NCBI GenBank assembly: GCA_949317995.1
Contig: OX439037.1
Coordinates: forward strand, 17,472,324 to 17,536,323
Direction of reading: 5' to 3'
DNA: 64,000 bases
From: Acholoe squamosa
Taxonomy: Eukaryota; Annelida; Polychaeta; Phyllodocida; Polynoidae
The notes beneath the pieces were generated by a model. The model worked only from the letters and a program-made list of their open reading frames with translations. It did no database searches and had not been told where the DNA came from. This document shows positions 1 through 9,927 of this stretch, one piece after another (position 1 is the first letter of the stretch; each line of letters begins with the position of its first letter). Position numbers and translations under genes: made by a program.

Positions 1-158
1 GGAACAAAGGTGCTTTCTGTAAAAATTTCTCTTTTACAAGAGGTGGAGTTACATAGAGTTTTACCACTGTTTTCAACAACAACCAAACGCGGGGGTCTAG
101 GTGTATTACACATGGGACAGTTCAGGGTACAAACCTTTTTAATTTTTTTCGAAGGCAT
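1..158 (-). CDS. Partial Cys-rich small ORF, possible Polinton gene
   Basis: A minus-strand reading frame starts at an ATG at 158-156 and stays open to the left edge, so only about 52 residues are visible. The N-terminus is lysine-rich and is followed by Cys pairs (CTLNCPMC, then a second C-x4-C) spaced like a small zinc ribbon. I do not recognise the family. It lies on the opposite strand to the Polinton capsid genes to the right, and Polintons can carry genes on both strands, so it may be part of the same element. It could also be chance. Confidence 0.25.
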   Translation of the reverse strand, partial: MPSKKIKKVCTLNCPMCNTPRPPRLVVVENSGKTLCNSTSCKREIFTESTFV

Positions 159-546
159 TTTGCTTTCTTTAATATCTCTCTGCTTCTTTTTCTCACTTTA
201 CTGCATTCAACTACTTAAACCTAACCTAACTAAACCTTATGTACATCAAAACATTACTCTAACTGAAAATACATGTACATGTTAAAGATATAAGGAGGAG
301 CTCTTGACCAGACACAAAAAAAATTGACCACTTACCCTTTAACGACTGTTGAAATCTGTAGAGTCTGTATCGTTTTCAAGAAAAGGTCTCACACGTGTCT
401 TAATGTCCTCCAAATGGAGACACGGTGTGACCACAGTGTGTGGCAGAGGTGGGCATTCGGAAGCTAGATGAGACTGAGGCGTTCATCTCCTCTATGTAAC
501 TGTTGGTTCCGATATGCACCTTTGGGGTGCCCTTGTAGAAATTAAC
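159..546. other. Non-coding stretch
   Basis: I see no supported gene here. The stretch separates two minus-strand frames and includes AT-rich runs and short A tracts. It could hold a promoter for one of them, but nothing in the sequence proves it. Confidence 0.3.
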
Positions 547-960
547 CTAAACAAGAGCCTTTCCTCCACGATGGTCGGTGCTGGCCTTTTTCAAGCTCAG
601 GACCAGGTTATCCGCCTTGGTCTCTCCTACGGCTGCTTTTTGAAGAAGCTCCTTGTAGTGGACAAGGATACGGTCGACTTGGTTTACAAGTTCCCTGTAC
701 TCATGTGCGTGCAAATTAACACACCGTTCATAGGGTTTGTTCAGGTAGGATCTAAGGCAGACAGCACTGATGCTTGGCTCTCTGTATATCTCTATCATTG
801 GATCAAATTTGGGGATTAAATTGGGGTTAAGTTTGCATAAGCTTAACCTTATCTCTACCCCAGTTCCCTCCAACCATGAAATCACAAATGAAGTACTCAT
901 TTTGTGGAAACATAGAGAAATATCCCATCCCAGCTGTCTGACTGCAGCTTTAAACAGCAT
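547..960 (-). CDS. Small ORF, weak resemblance to PC4-type ssDNA-binding fold
   Basis: The frame encodes 137 residues, or about 117 if the internal Met at residue 21 is the start. It has alternating hydrophobic strands, a conserved-looking segment (VCLRSYLN, then CVNLHAHEYRELVNQVD) and a C-terminal helix. A strand-rich domain followed by a helix of the form x-LxxxEYxxLVxxVDxI is reminiscent of PC4/Sub1-like proteins, but the match is by eye and weak. It lies immediately upstream of and divergent from the Polinton ATPase, so an element gene is the most likely origin. Overlapping plus-strand frames in the same place look like shadows. Confidence 0.35.
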   Translation of the reverse strand: MLFKAAVRQLGWDISLCFHKMSTSFVISWLEGTGVEIRLSLCKLNPNLIPKFDPMIEIYREPSISAVCLRSYLNKPYERCVNLHAHEYRELVNQVDRILVHYKELLQKAAVGETKADNLVLSLKKASTDHRGGKALV

Positions 961-1070
961 GGTTTTTTTTGAGGTAGCTCTTTATGTAGAAGGTTTAAGA
1001 GAGGTTTTACCTGACTTAAAAGACACGACTGGCGTACCTTTGGTCAGTTTGGTTTAAGCTTTCATTCACT

Positions 1071-1750
1071 GTGGATCAAAAAGTAGAAGAGGTAACTTTT
1101 GACCCACGTCTACAAAGTCCCTTCACTATGATAATAGCTGGACCTACTTCTTGTGGTAAAAGTCAACTTGTTTTCATGTTAATCAAAGAGATAGATGAGT
1201 TAGTCACTCCACGTATACACGCTATTTACTACTGCTACAGTCAATGGCAAGATGACTTTGACGAAATAGTCAAGTTAGGAGTTAAGTTCAACAAAGGTCT
1301 TTTATCAGAGGATTTTCTTTTTGAGGAGGAAAGAGATGTAAAAAGACACAGACTCATAATAATAGACAACAATAGACATGGATTCTGAGTATGTTCCTAT
1401 CATCATGAAGCTTTTCACGGTTGGATCACACCATCAAAGTTTAAGTGTAATTTTTATTACTAGAAATTTTTTCGTAACAACCCTGCCTACATAATTTTGA
1501 GCTTTAACGCTCACTACCTTGTGGTATTTAAAAACCCTAGAGACATGAGTCAAATAGGACACATCAGCAAACAAGCCTACCCTGGTCAAAAAATTCTTTT
1601 TGACGGAGGTATATAACTTAGAAACACGCGAAAAAACATTTATATATCCTCCTGGACTTTAAACAGGCCACACCTTAGAGTGAGGAACAGCATCACCACG
1701 CCTTGGAAAACTTTGGTGTTTATCCCTAAAACTTCCTCTTCCAAAAAGAA
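1071..1750 (+). pseudogene. Polinton/Maverick packaging ATPase, frameshifted
   Basis: This is the FtsK/HerA-type genome-packaging ATPase of Polintons. In intact elements it is thought to pump DNA into capsids. The first frame (1071-1388) has a Walker A motif GPTSCGKS at residues 24-31 and a Walker B-like LIIID ending at residue 99, where the usual second acidic residue is Asn. A short tandem duplication of about 10 bases (around 1365-1380) then shifts the frame. Downstream segments typical of this family are readable in the other frames: VPIIMKLFTVGSHH, then SLSVIFITRNFF near 1400-1475, and FNAHYLVVFKNPRD near 1500-1545. A degenerate tail runs to about 1740. At least two frameshifts make it non-functional. 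The gene order with the small ORF and capsid genes downstream supports a Polinton. Confidence 0.75.
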
Positions 1751-1759
1751 AACAATAGG

Positions 1760-1907
1760 ATGGTGAAAAATACTGAAAGATCCAAAAACCAAGGGGGGTT
1801 CACACTCTTAAGGAAACATTACCACTTGTTGAAACACATCTCTAAATTATCCACTACTGATTGCTCCCACGTCATAAAAGATTTAAGTGACGAGGTGATA
1901 AGGTTAA
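1760..1907 (+). pseudogene. Polinton small conserved protein, truncated by MITE insertion
   Basis: From the ATG at 1760 the frame encodes about 49 residues with a basic, helical LLRKHYHLLKHISKL segment followed by SDEVIRL. This matches the style of the short basic protein that often lies between the ATPase and capsid genes in Polintons. The frame then runs into the piggyBac-like MITE at the TTAA at 1904-1907, so the C-terminal part of the open frame (to 2026) is transposon sequence. Where the rest of this gene went is unclear. Nothing convincing reappears after the insertion. Confidence 0.5.
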
Positions 1908-2492
1908 CCCTTAGATGCCCAAGCGCGCTTAAATGCGCGGTTTTGGGCTTAAATGCATGCATATTGAAAGAAATTATCATCCAGATACTTCTACTGGTCC
2001 AATCTGCAAAGATAGACCCTCTTTAGAAGGGCTATGACCTAACAATTAGGATGCAACCATTCTGTTTGATCTCCAACATATCAGGCACAGGGAGTAAAAA
2101 CTTTAAAATGAGCTGCTTTCTTATGTGATTCAATAGAGGGCAACCCTCCAGGGACCTAAGATCTTACATCATACCAAAATTGATGCTGGATCATATATAC
2201 CCAATTTTCCGCCAATTTTCCATACTCCCATTAGACTTTACAGGAACTGTTCATATCCATAAAGATAATCCATGCATTGTTACTAACACATTTTGTTTCC
2301 TGAGTGGCAGTACACATGCAGAATCAGCTTTGAAAGATCTATAAGGTCTCAGGCTTGCAGGGATTATGGATATATGGTAAAAGAGAGACCAAATACTACT
2401 AAATGACAACAAATGGAATGTTTCAGTAACTATGGTTACCAGACCCGACCAGAAATGCTATCTGCTTATCTAAGCCTTTAATTAGTTATGAG

Positions 2493-2910
2493 TGTAGGGG
2501 TATGGTATTTTACACTTTAACGTTCATGCACCCGTGAGACTCAGACCTAGGTCCTTCGGGTGTGGTGGGGGAATCCGGATGGCAGGTGGCAGCACCTGCC
2601 TCTGGGTTCGTATCCACTACACCAGGGGGCCTACCACTCGTCCGCCACACGTCACGTGGCCGGTCTGAGTTTCGCGGGCTTTTCCCCTATATAAGGCTGG
2701 TCCTAGCCCTAGGTTCCTCAGTAGTGGTTTACCCACTGCTCAACCAGGTTGTTACCCGAAAGGGTAACCGAATGCACTAGCAGCATGTAGTCCTCTGAGG
2801 CTGTGATCGTATGTAACGCAAGCTCTGAAATAAAAGCTCGGTTGCCTACCCGGAAACTTTTCTCTCTCTTCGTTATGATTTAATCTAACTTAACGAGACG
2901 AACCACTACA
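2493..2910 (+). repeat. 5' LTR of gypsy A
   Basis: A 418-bp LTR starting TGTAGGGGTATGG and ending ACCACTACA. A TATA box CTATATAAGG lies at about 2688-2697, downstream of an E-box-like CACGTG (around 2653). AATAAA lies at 2829-2834. These define likely U3, R and U5 parts. A 72-residue frame inside it is repeated in the other LTR and is not taken as a gene. Confidence 0.93.
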
Positions 2911-2911
2911 C

Positions 2912-2929
2912 TGGTGCCGTGACCAGGAT
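2912..2929 (+). promoter_or_regulatory. Primer binding site, tRNA-His type
   Basis: TGGTGCCGTGACCAGGAT starts one base after the LTR. It is complementary to the 3' end, CCA included, of an insect-type tRNA-His as I recall that sequence. The minus-strand gypsy B has the same start, TGGTGCCGTG, in the same place with the same 1-base spacer. Confidence 0.75.
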
Positions 2930-2953
2930 GTCTTCGGGTAAGCGCAGTCAGAA

Positions 2954-5695
2954 ATGACTGAGCTGAGCCCAGTTAGGGGAAATGGCTCAAATCGTGAGCT
3001 AGACTCCCCGATGGAGGATGGTGAAATCAAGTCACCACCCCAAGGTACGGAGTGGAGGGATCCACTAGAACACTACCCTGATGGGTTAGAAGATGTAAGA
3101 AGAAACTTACATCATGAACTGGATGAATTTGGAGACTCCTTATTCATGCCAGGAGGTACTTCGAAACCTGCACCAATGCATAAAAGTACTGCTCAATTTG
3201 GTAAATTACCATTTGAGGTACCAAAGCCTAGTGCAGGTATGTTTGAAACTCCATACAGTTCTCGAATTAAACACCAAAAATGTGGATTCGAAAAGAACAA
3301 AATGGACGAGCTTGAAGACATGAGAGCTGAATACGAGAAGATCCAGAAGGATCTTATTACACTGACCGGAACCCGAGACAAGATTCTGACTGAAAACAAA
3401 CAGTTGATATCGGAACGTCTCGATTACGATCAGAGTTGTAGACGCCAACAACAATTGTTGTTGGATCAGATGGAGAAAGAAAAGCAAGATTTTCAACTCC
3501 AGCACGAACAGTATCGTGATGCACTATATACGGCGGATCTGGAATACAGAGCCTCGTATGATGAGTTGAATAGAACTAAACAAGAGTTAAATTCAACTCA
3601 ATCGGCCTACGGCAAGTATCAAGAAGAGCTGAAGAAAATAGAATCAGCCTTCAAAGATGCTCGGGAAACGTACCAAAAACAGACCGATGAGCATGAAAAA
3701 CTCAAAGATCAATTGATACGCGAATCCACAGATTTGGCTGTTAAACAGACTAAAATGATGGATGATTATTCCGAACTGGAGGCTAAAGCTATCCAGATGT
3801 CAAAGTATCTAGAAGATACTGGTCGTGCAGTAGGCACTCTTGAATCAGACTTCACTGTTTCAGGAATTGCCCTAAACACGACAAGTAACCAGATGTTCTC
3901 TTTGAGGGGCAATGACGGGGTAACAGAGACAACTGTACCTCGTTATGAAGGAGTAAAGAGTCATCAGGTTAGATTTACAGATAATACCTCTATACCTCTT
4001 GGTCTAGGTACGGGAAATAAAGGGGATAATTCTGCGAGTGGAGCTAAACAAAGCCGCTCGGCAGGAAGCTCCACCTTTGACGGCGGATGGCCACAACAGT
4101 CACCTTTAGGGGGACCAAATGGCCCGTATGCCCAGTATGGATGGAATCAGTCCCAAACAGGAACGAATCCGTCCAATGGTAACACCCGGAACACGTCCGG
4201 AGGAACAACCGGACGAGCACCCGGAGGTTCCAGTACAGCTGGGGGGCAATCCGGATGTGATCAAGGATCCGGACCCTCAAGCGATCGTTCCAGGAGCAGA
4301 CCCTCTGCCAGTGGGACTGGTTTCAATAATGGAAATCAGTCGTATGGAACAGGAGGAAACACTAATCCCAATAGTGGTTTCTTTAGCTTTGGTGGAAATA
4401 CACAACCCACCAATGGTCCAGGGCCGGCTCCCCAAACCAGTGGATACACCTTTTCACAGGTGCCTCCATACGGAGCAGGGGGATCAGGAGGTGGAGGAGG
4501 ACCACCATCCGGAGGCTTTGGAAGTACTTATGGTACGAATCCTCCAAGGAAAAAGAGACTCAGTCGCCGAGTATCTCTTTCTCCAGGGTTACAAGCGCTG
4601 CATGATTCTAATGCAGCGATTGCTAACTTAGGTGTTGATTGTTACAATCAAGGTCTGGACGATACGGAGATCATGGAATGGAGTAAGGGTTTAACCCTTA
4701 CTGGATCCACGAATCCGGCTCGTAGAGTAGCTAAGATACCTACCCCCTTTAATGCCAAGAACCCTTGGAAGGAGGAGTATCAAGGCTGCGCGGATGTCTT
4801 TAACTGCAATGGATGGGGTAAAGCGGAAGCTCTGCCTTATTTAGTATGCTGGTTAAAGGAAGGCGACGGAAAAGGAGCCGTGGAACAATGGAGAGATTCT
4901 CAAATAACAGGACTCTCAGCCCATATGAAGTATGATGAACTCATAGAGATTGCTTCATATTTATATGGGAATATAGTTGGAGAAGACCCTTGGCTGACGT
5001 TCACTAAAAGAACACAGAAGCCCAAGGAGTCTGCCAAAGTGTTCGGCTTAGAATGTCAACGACTGTTGCATAAAGCCAGACCTCAATGGAGACTAGATGA
5101 TGAATGCTTCCTAGATGAGATGTTTAAACAATTCATTGAAGGATTGCGGAATCAAGAACACAGGACAGTAGCCTGTGAAGCTTGGAAGAATGATGCCTCT
5201 TTGACAGATTTGTTCCAGTCCCTAGATCATTATGATCGAAAGGCCCGTATCTTTGCCGGGAAGGTACCCCAACGGATGTCAGCAATGATAATCCCGGAGG
5301 GAATACCCGAAACCGATTCATCCGAATCAGGGGAACCTGACGAAGATGAAAACGTTGGGGCCATTGGCCAAGGGAACCCCCGGTACAACCGGAACTGGGG
5401 AAAGAAACCGGGTTACGTCAAGGAGAAAGTGATCACTTCTAAACCTCCTGTGACTCAACCCGATACCAAACCCACGACGGGTCCTTCTTTATCAGAGGAC
5501 CTGGTTAACAATTTGGTAAAGAAGATTACTGAAAATCTTAGGAGGCCTAAGCCTGATAGGACTGTTGTGACATGCTTCCGATGTCAGGAAACTGGGCATT
5601 ATGCTGCCGAGTGTGAGGCAGATAAGCCAGTTTATAGAAACACTCGTTACCGGAGCAATCCGGGTAAGGAGGACTCAGTGAAGAAGGAAAACTGA
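2954..5695 (+). CDS. gag: Gypsy A Gag polyprotein, unusually long (913 aa)
   Basis: Structural protein of the retrotransposon particle. In order: an acidic N-terminus (about 1-110), a long coiled coil (about 113-290) rich in Glu, Lys and Gln heptads, a low-complexity Gly/Ser/Asn/Pro region (about 370-540), a basic patch PRKKRLSRR, a capsid-like helical domain (about 590-790, with PWLTFTKRTQKP inside), an acidic stretch, and a CCHC zinc knuckle CFRCQETGHYAAEC at 874-887. Gypsy Gags are usually about 300-500 residues, so the coiled coil and low-complexity segments are additions. The ATG at 2954 lies 44 bases after the LTR. The last 28 bases overlap the pol frame. Gypsy B keeps a related coiled-coil N-terminal region. 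Confidence 0.92.
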   Translation: MTELSPVRGNGSNRELDSPMEDGEIKSPPQGTEWRDPLEHYPDGLEDVRRNLHHELDEFGDSLFMPGGTSKPAPMHKSTAQFGKLPFEVPKPSAGMFETPYSSRIKHQKCGFEKNKMDELEDMRAEYEKIQKDLITLTGTRDKILTENKQLISERLDYDQSCRRQQQLLLDQMEKEKQDFQLQHEQYRDALYTADLEYRASYDELNRTKQELNSTQSAYGKYQEELKKIESAFKDARETYQKQTDEHEKLKDQLIRESTDLAVKQTKMMDDYSELEAKAIQMSKYLEDTGRAVGTLESDFTVSGIALNTTSNQMFSLRGNDGVTETTVPRYEGVKSHQVRFTDNTSIPLGLGTGNKGDNSASGAKQSRSAGSSTFDGGWPQQSPLGGPNGPYAQYGWNQSQTGTNPSNGNTRNTSGGTTGRAPGGSSTAGGQSGCDQGSGPSSDRSRSRPSASGTGFNNGNQSYGTGGNTNPNSGFFSFGGNTQPTNGPGPAPQTSGYTFSQVPPYGAGGSGGGGGPPSGGFGSTYGTNPPRKKRLSRRVSLSPGLQALHDSNAAIANLGVDCYNQGLDDTEIMEWSKGLTLTGSTNPARRVAKIPTPFNAKNPWKEEYQGCADVFNCNGWGKAEALPYLVCWLKEGDGKGAVEQWRDSQITGLSAHMKYDELIEIASYLYGNIVGEDPWLTFTKRTQKPKESAKVFGLECQRLLHKARPQWRLDDECFLDEMFKQFIEGLRNQEHRTVACEAWKNDASLTDLFQSLDHYDRKARIFAGKVPQRMSAMIIPEGIPETDSSESGEPDEDENVGAIGQGNPRYNRNWGKKPGYVKEKVITSKPPVTQPDTKPTTGPSLSEDLVNNLVKKITENLRRPKPDRTVVTCFRCQETGHYAAECEADKPVYRNTRYRSNPGKEDSVKKEN

Positions 5696-8600
5696 GAGGG
5701 GGTGTCCACAATGGCAACCGGATTACCCCCAGAGTGAGTGATTGCCATGACTGCCAGCCTATCGCAGCTTGCGGTACTGGCAAGAATCCTCTAGCGATTT
5801 CGCCCAGCAGTGAAGCTAAGGAGCCTGATCAGTTCCTTACTCATGAGGCTGGGGAGACTGATAGTACACCAGGTGTCAAGAACCGGCAGAAGAACACAGA
5901 GGGGAAACCCGATATCAGTCCAGAGGGAGCGGCCAATGAGTTGGCCAGGGTGGGGTGTGCCCAGTTCCCCCCGGGTCATCCTTGTCTCGAATTCTTAAAG
6001 GGATGTGGATTTGACCTCGGCGCTAAGACGGAACTTGCTAAGTATGCAAGTAGTCCTACCTACTTGAAAGGTAGGAGGTGGTACGCAGTTGTATCTGTGA
6101 GTGGTAGATCCGCTGAGTTTCTTGTCGATACGGGTGCTAGCCACTCCTGTATTGCTAAGAGATTCTACGATCTTTTGCCTACGAATCATGAAACTTTCAC
6201 AACGGAAGGAAATGCTCGTACGGCCGACGGTAGCATGATACAAACGTTCGGTAGAACATGTATGAGGTTCAGTCTACAGGAAGATAAGGACTTCATCCTT
6301 ACCCCTACTGTGGCGAACATCGCGGATGATGGTATACTCGGTCTGGATTTTGCTGCATTATATGGAGCAAGGTTAGATTCCCAGAGGGGAATATTGGAAG
6401 TGAGAGACCCGTACCATCTCGAAGTACAATGTGTACTTAGGCAAGTAAGCAGTGTAGCCAGTGTAGCCCAGACTGTTAAGATACCACCAGGCACAGCCTG
6501 TGATGTCTTATGTCGAGCGGACAGACAGTTTTCAGGAAAAACTGGAGTTGTAGAGCCAGACATGGCCATGTTGTCAAGTATCGGATTGGAATCCGCTGAT
6601 GTTCTAGTAGCTAACGCTGCTTGGACGGTGGTTCCTATATCCAATACCGGTAACAAGACTGTCTATGTACAGAAGGATACGATCCTTGGATCGGTTGTCT
6701 TATCCGAATTGATAGAAGACTGTAAACATGTTTCGGCACCCGGAGCCCCTTCCTCACCCGAAAGGAGCCCGGAACTAGACACTCTAGTAGCCGAAAGCCA
6801 TGTAGAAAGTGATGAACAACGTGAAGCTCTAACTGACTTGTTGTACAAGTACCGTAAAGCTTTTGCAGCACCGAGTGAACAATTGGGGCGTACCGATAAA
6901 GTACTGCATACGATTGACACTGGTGAGAATGAACCTTTTAAGATTCCTTATAGAAGACTCCCACTAGCCAAAAAAAAGGTAGCTGAGGAGGAGATAGCTA
7001 AAATGCTTGAACAGGATGTAATAATTCCATCAACCAGTCCTTGGTCTAGCCCTGTGTGCATGGTGACCAAGAAAGATGGTAGCATCCGTTTCTGCATAGA
7101 TTACCGGAAATTGAATGGTATGACCAAGAAGAATTCATATCCCTTACCACGGATCGATGAGACTATAGACTCCCTTGGAGGTAAGCAATGGTATTGCTCT
7201 CTAGACTTACAATCCGGGTACTGGCAAGTGGGTATGCATCCGAAAGATATGGAGAAGACGGCCTTTTCCAGTCATATTGGATTATTCCAGTATAATGTGA
7301 TGCCGTTTGGATTGTGCAATGCACCGGCGACATTTGAAGCCATGATGGAAACTTTATTAAGTGACCTTTTATGGAAGAAATGTCTCGTCTATCTAGACGA
7401 TGTGATTGTCTTTGGAAAGACATACGAAGAATGCTTGGAAAATTTAGGTATGGTCCTGGAAAGGATCATAACTAATGGTTTGAAGCTGAAACCCAAGAAG
7501 TGCGATCTTTTCAAAAGATCTATTAATTACTTGGGGCGAATAATCTCGAATGAAGGGATTAAAGCCGATCCGGAGAAACTGGATGCCGTGTCAAATTGGC
7601 AAGCACCCACGAATGCGAAAGAAGTTAGGTCCTTCCTCGGATTCTGTTCCTACTACCGGGACTTTATCCCAGGATATTCAAGGGTTGCCTTTCCTATCCA
7701 GAGTTTGTCCCACTGGACACCCGGGATCAGAAAGGAACGATTCCCTTGGGGACCCGAGCAAGACGAGGCCTTTATGAAAATAAAGGATTTGTTTGCTATC
7801 ACACCTGTGTTGAGATACCCCACGGAGAATGATCATTTCATTCTAGATACTGATGCTAGTAATGAAGGCATAGGAGCCGCCCTTTCTCAGGTCCAGGATG
7901 GGGTCGAAGTTCCTATAGCCTTCGCTAGTAACACGTTGAGTAAATCTCAAAGAAACTATTGTACCACTAAACGTGAGTTGTTGGCTGTGGTGGTCTATAC
8001 GAAGAAGTTCAAGCACTTTTTGTGGGGGAGTGATTTCACTCTACGGACTGATCACTCTTCCCTCAGATGGTTATTGAACTTCAAAGATGCAGAGGGGATG
8101 ATAGGTCGCTGGTTAGCGCACCTATCCGAATTCGGTCTAAATCACAGCCAGATTGAACACCGAGCCGGGGCAAAGCATTTGAATGCAGATGCTTTGTCTA
8201 GAATCCCAGTGAGGAAATGTGCAAATGCTGAGTGCACTGATTGTGGAGCACACAATGCTGTGTTGGCAGGGGTTCGAGTTCCATTCGAAACCCATCCGGA
8301 ACATGTCTTGAATTGGTCCTTGGAGACCATCAGGCAGTTCCAGAAGTCTGATGCAGTCACATCACGTTTGATTAAATTCCTTAATCAGGGTATCTGTCCC
8401 CCAAGACCCGTAGTGTCATTGGAGAACAGAGAGATGAGACGATTCTTAGCTCAATGGGCCGAGCTAAAAGTCCGGGATGGTATTCTGTTTCGATGGAAGA
8501 ACCATTCTAATAGGAACAAAACCTTGCAAGTTGTCATACCTAGTGCTATGCGACGAGATATTATGTATTTCTGTCATGGACATAGAACTAGTGGGCACTT

Positions 8601-9927
8601 TGGAAAGAAAAGGTCTCTAGAACGTCTGACCAGACGATACTATTGGCCCGGCATGAGTACAGATCTCACCCGATGGGTGGAGACCTGTCCCGAGTGCTGT
8701 AAGAACAAACCAGGACCCGGGTTAGGCAAGCTGCCATTATCCCAGGAACTGTTTGGTGTAAGGTTTGCTAGAATAGCTGTTGACATTATTAGTGGGATTC
8801 CCCCCACTCCTAGTGGCAACACGTGTATGATGGTCGTGTCTGATTATTATACCAAGTACACCCGAGTGTTCCCTTTACCGGATCATAAGGCTGTTACTTG
8901 TGCTATGGCCTTTGTAAAAGGGTGGGTGCTGCACCTAGGTGTCCCACTCATGTTACATAGTGACCAAGGCAGAGAATTTGAGTCTAGTCTGTGGCAGGAG
9001 ATGTGTAATTGTCTGGCGATCTGCAAGACAAGAACTAATCCCTATAGACCACAGAGCGATGGACAAGTAGAGAGATTCAATAGGACTTTGATCCAAGTAT
9101 TGAAGTCTCTGGTAAATGAGCAGATGGATGATTGGGATGAACAATGTGAATTCGTGGTACATGCCTATAATGGCACTGTGCATTCGAGCACAAACTGTTC
9201 TCCTAATCTCCTCGTTTTTGGAGAGGATTTGATTATGCCAGCCGATTTGGTGTTCGGCGTAATAAGAATGAATCCGGAAGCCCCTTGCCAGGTGATGTTT
9301 GTAGAATCCCTACGGGATAATTTCAAACAAGCCTATGAGAGGGTTAGAGACGAGTTGCAGAAAACTGCGCGTTGGCAGAAAGTTGGCTATGACACAGGTC
9401 TAAAAGCTAGATTTTTTAATCTAGGGGATAGAGTACTGCGTCTACACCAACCTCTAGCTAACCTGAAATTAGCCAGTAATTGGGATGGACCTTTCACTAT
9501 AACTCAGGTTATTAGTGATTGCACAGTGATTATTAAATCACAGCTTGGTAAATGTTACAAGTCAAATGTAGCGAGACTACGCCCATGGAGGGGGAGGGAT
9601 ACCTCCACCGAAATGTACGGCGATGGTCTATTGGAAGTAATGGAACAGAGTCGTGTTAAGCAACTCGAAGTGGTACCGACCCGAAAGCGAGGACCCGGGC
9701 GGCCACGGAAGGTTGCAGACCCGAAGAGGGTGGTGCCCCCTGTCGTAACATCCGGAAAGCAGGGGAAGATACAAAAAGTCTCGGCAGGCGCAGGTAAAAA
9801 TAAGAGGAAAGGTCCCTCTAAGGCTAAGAAGACCTTGGAAAAGGCTCTTATGGATACCAGGTCAATAAAAGAGGCCTCAAAACCTCTTAGACGCAGTCCA
9901 AGGTTGCTACAGACTGCCGTAACCTAG
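5668..9927 (+). CDS. pol: Gypsy A Pol polyprotein (protease, RT, RNase H, integrase)
   Basis: Enzymes for reverse transcription and integration. Residues are numbered from 5734. Retroviral-type aspartic protease with LVDTGASHS (Asp132); reverse transcriptase with YLDD at 553-556; RNase H beginning FILDTDAS (Asp705); integrase HHCC zinc domain (His948 onward, ending CPECC); catalytic triad Asp1017, Asp1077 and Glu1113, giving the standard D-D-35-E spacing. The C-terminus carries a GPF-type domain (WDGPF) and then a basic tail with an AT-hook-like GPGRPRK and an RRSPRL motif, with no chromodomain. The frame opens at 5668 inside the end of gag and the first candidate start codons are non-ATG, so expression as a Gag-Pol fusion is likely. 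All catalytic residues are present. Confidence 0.93.
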   Translation, partial: GGLSEEGKLRGGVHNGNRITPRVSDCHDCQPIAACGTGKNPLAISPSSEAKEPDQFLTHEAGETDSTPGVKNRQKNTEGKPDISPEGAANELARVGCAQFPPGHPCLEFLKGCGFDLGAKTELAKYASSPTYLKGRRWYAVVSVSGRSAEFLVDTGASHSCIAKRFYDLLPTNHETFTTEGNARTADGSMIQTFGRTCMRFSLQEDKDFILTPTVANIADDGILGLDFAALYGARLDSQRGILEVRDPYHLEVQCVLRQVSSVASVAQTVKIPPGTACDVLCRADRQFSGKTGVVEPDMAMLSSIGLESADVLVANAAWTVVPISNTGNKTVYVQKDTILGSVVLSELIEDCKHVSAPGAPSSPERSPELDTLVAESHVESDEQREALTDLLYKYRKAFAAPSEQLGRTDKVLHTIDTGENEPFKIPYRRLPLAKKKVAEEEIAKMLEQDVIIPSTSPWSSPVCMVTKKDGSIRFCIDYRKLNGMTKKNSYPLPRIDETIDSLGGKQWYCSLDLQSGYWQVGMHPKDMEKTAFSSHIGLFQYNVMPFGLCNAPATFEAMMETLLSDLLWKKCLVYLDDVIVFGKTYEECLENLGMVLERIITNGLKLKPKKCDLFKRSINYLGRIISNEGIKADPEKLDAVSNWQAPTNAKEVRSFLGFCSYYRDFIPGYSRVAFPIQSLSHWTPGIRKERFPWGPEQDEAFMKIKDLFAITPVLRYPTENDHFILDTDASNEGIGAALSQVQDGVEVPIAFASNTLSKSQRNYCTTKRELLAVVVYTKKFKHFLWGSDFTLRTDHSSLRWLLNFKDAEGMIGRWLAHLSEFGLNHSQIEHRAGAKHLNADALSRIPVRKCANAECTDCGAHNAVLAGVRVPFETHPEHVLNWSLETIRQFQKSDAVTSRLIKFLNQGICPPRPVVSLENREMRRFLAQWAELKVRDGILFRWKNHSNRNKTLQVVIPSAMRRDIMYFCHGHRTSGHFGKKRSLERLTRRYYWPGMSTDLTRWVETCPECCKNKPGPGLGKLPLSQELFGVRFARIAVDIISGIPPTPSGNTCMMVVSDYYTKYTRVFPLPDHKAVTCAMAFVKGWVLHLGVPLMLHSDQGREFESSLWQEMCNCLAICKTRTNPYRPQSDGQVERFNRTLIQVLKSLVNEQMDDWDEQCEFVVHAYNGTVHSSTNCSPNLLVFGEDLIMPADLVFGVIRMNPEAPCQVMFVESLRDNFKQAYERVRDELQKTARWQKVGYDTGLKARFFNLGDRVLRLHQPLANLKLASNWDGPFTITQVISDCTVIIKSQLGKCYKSNVARLRPWRGRDTSTEMYGDGLLEVMEQSRVKQLEVVPTRKRGPGRPRKVADPKRVVPPVVTSGKQGKIQKVSAGAGKNKRKGPSKAKKTLEKALMDTRSIKEASKPLRRSPRLLQTAVT
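5687..5695 (+). promoter_or_regulatory. Candidate -1 frameshift site at the gag stop
   Basis: The pol frame is -1 relative to gag and is open from 5668. At the very end of gag the sequence reads G-GAA-AAC-TGA in the gag frame, an A-rich shift-prone stretch directly against the stop codon. It is not a canonical X-XXY-YYZ heptamer. The first in-frame pol codons downstream have no ATG close by, which supports fusion to Gag rather than independent initiation. Confidence 0.4.

Noticed and set aside
547..960. Firm PC4/Sub1 call
   Set aside because: Only a loose by-eye pattern match; kept as a weak suggestion in the feature.
514..1057. Two plus-strand frames of about 100 residues
   Set aside because: They overlap the better-looking minus-strand frame and have no recognisable features.
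2562..2780. 72-residue frame repeated at 15540-15758
   Set aside because: It lies wholly inside the two LTRs, which are identical anyway, so its openness says nothing about coding.
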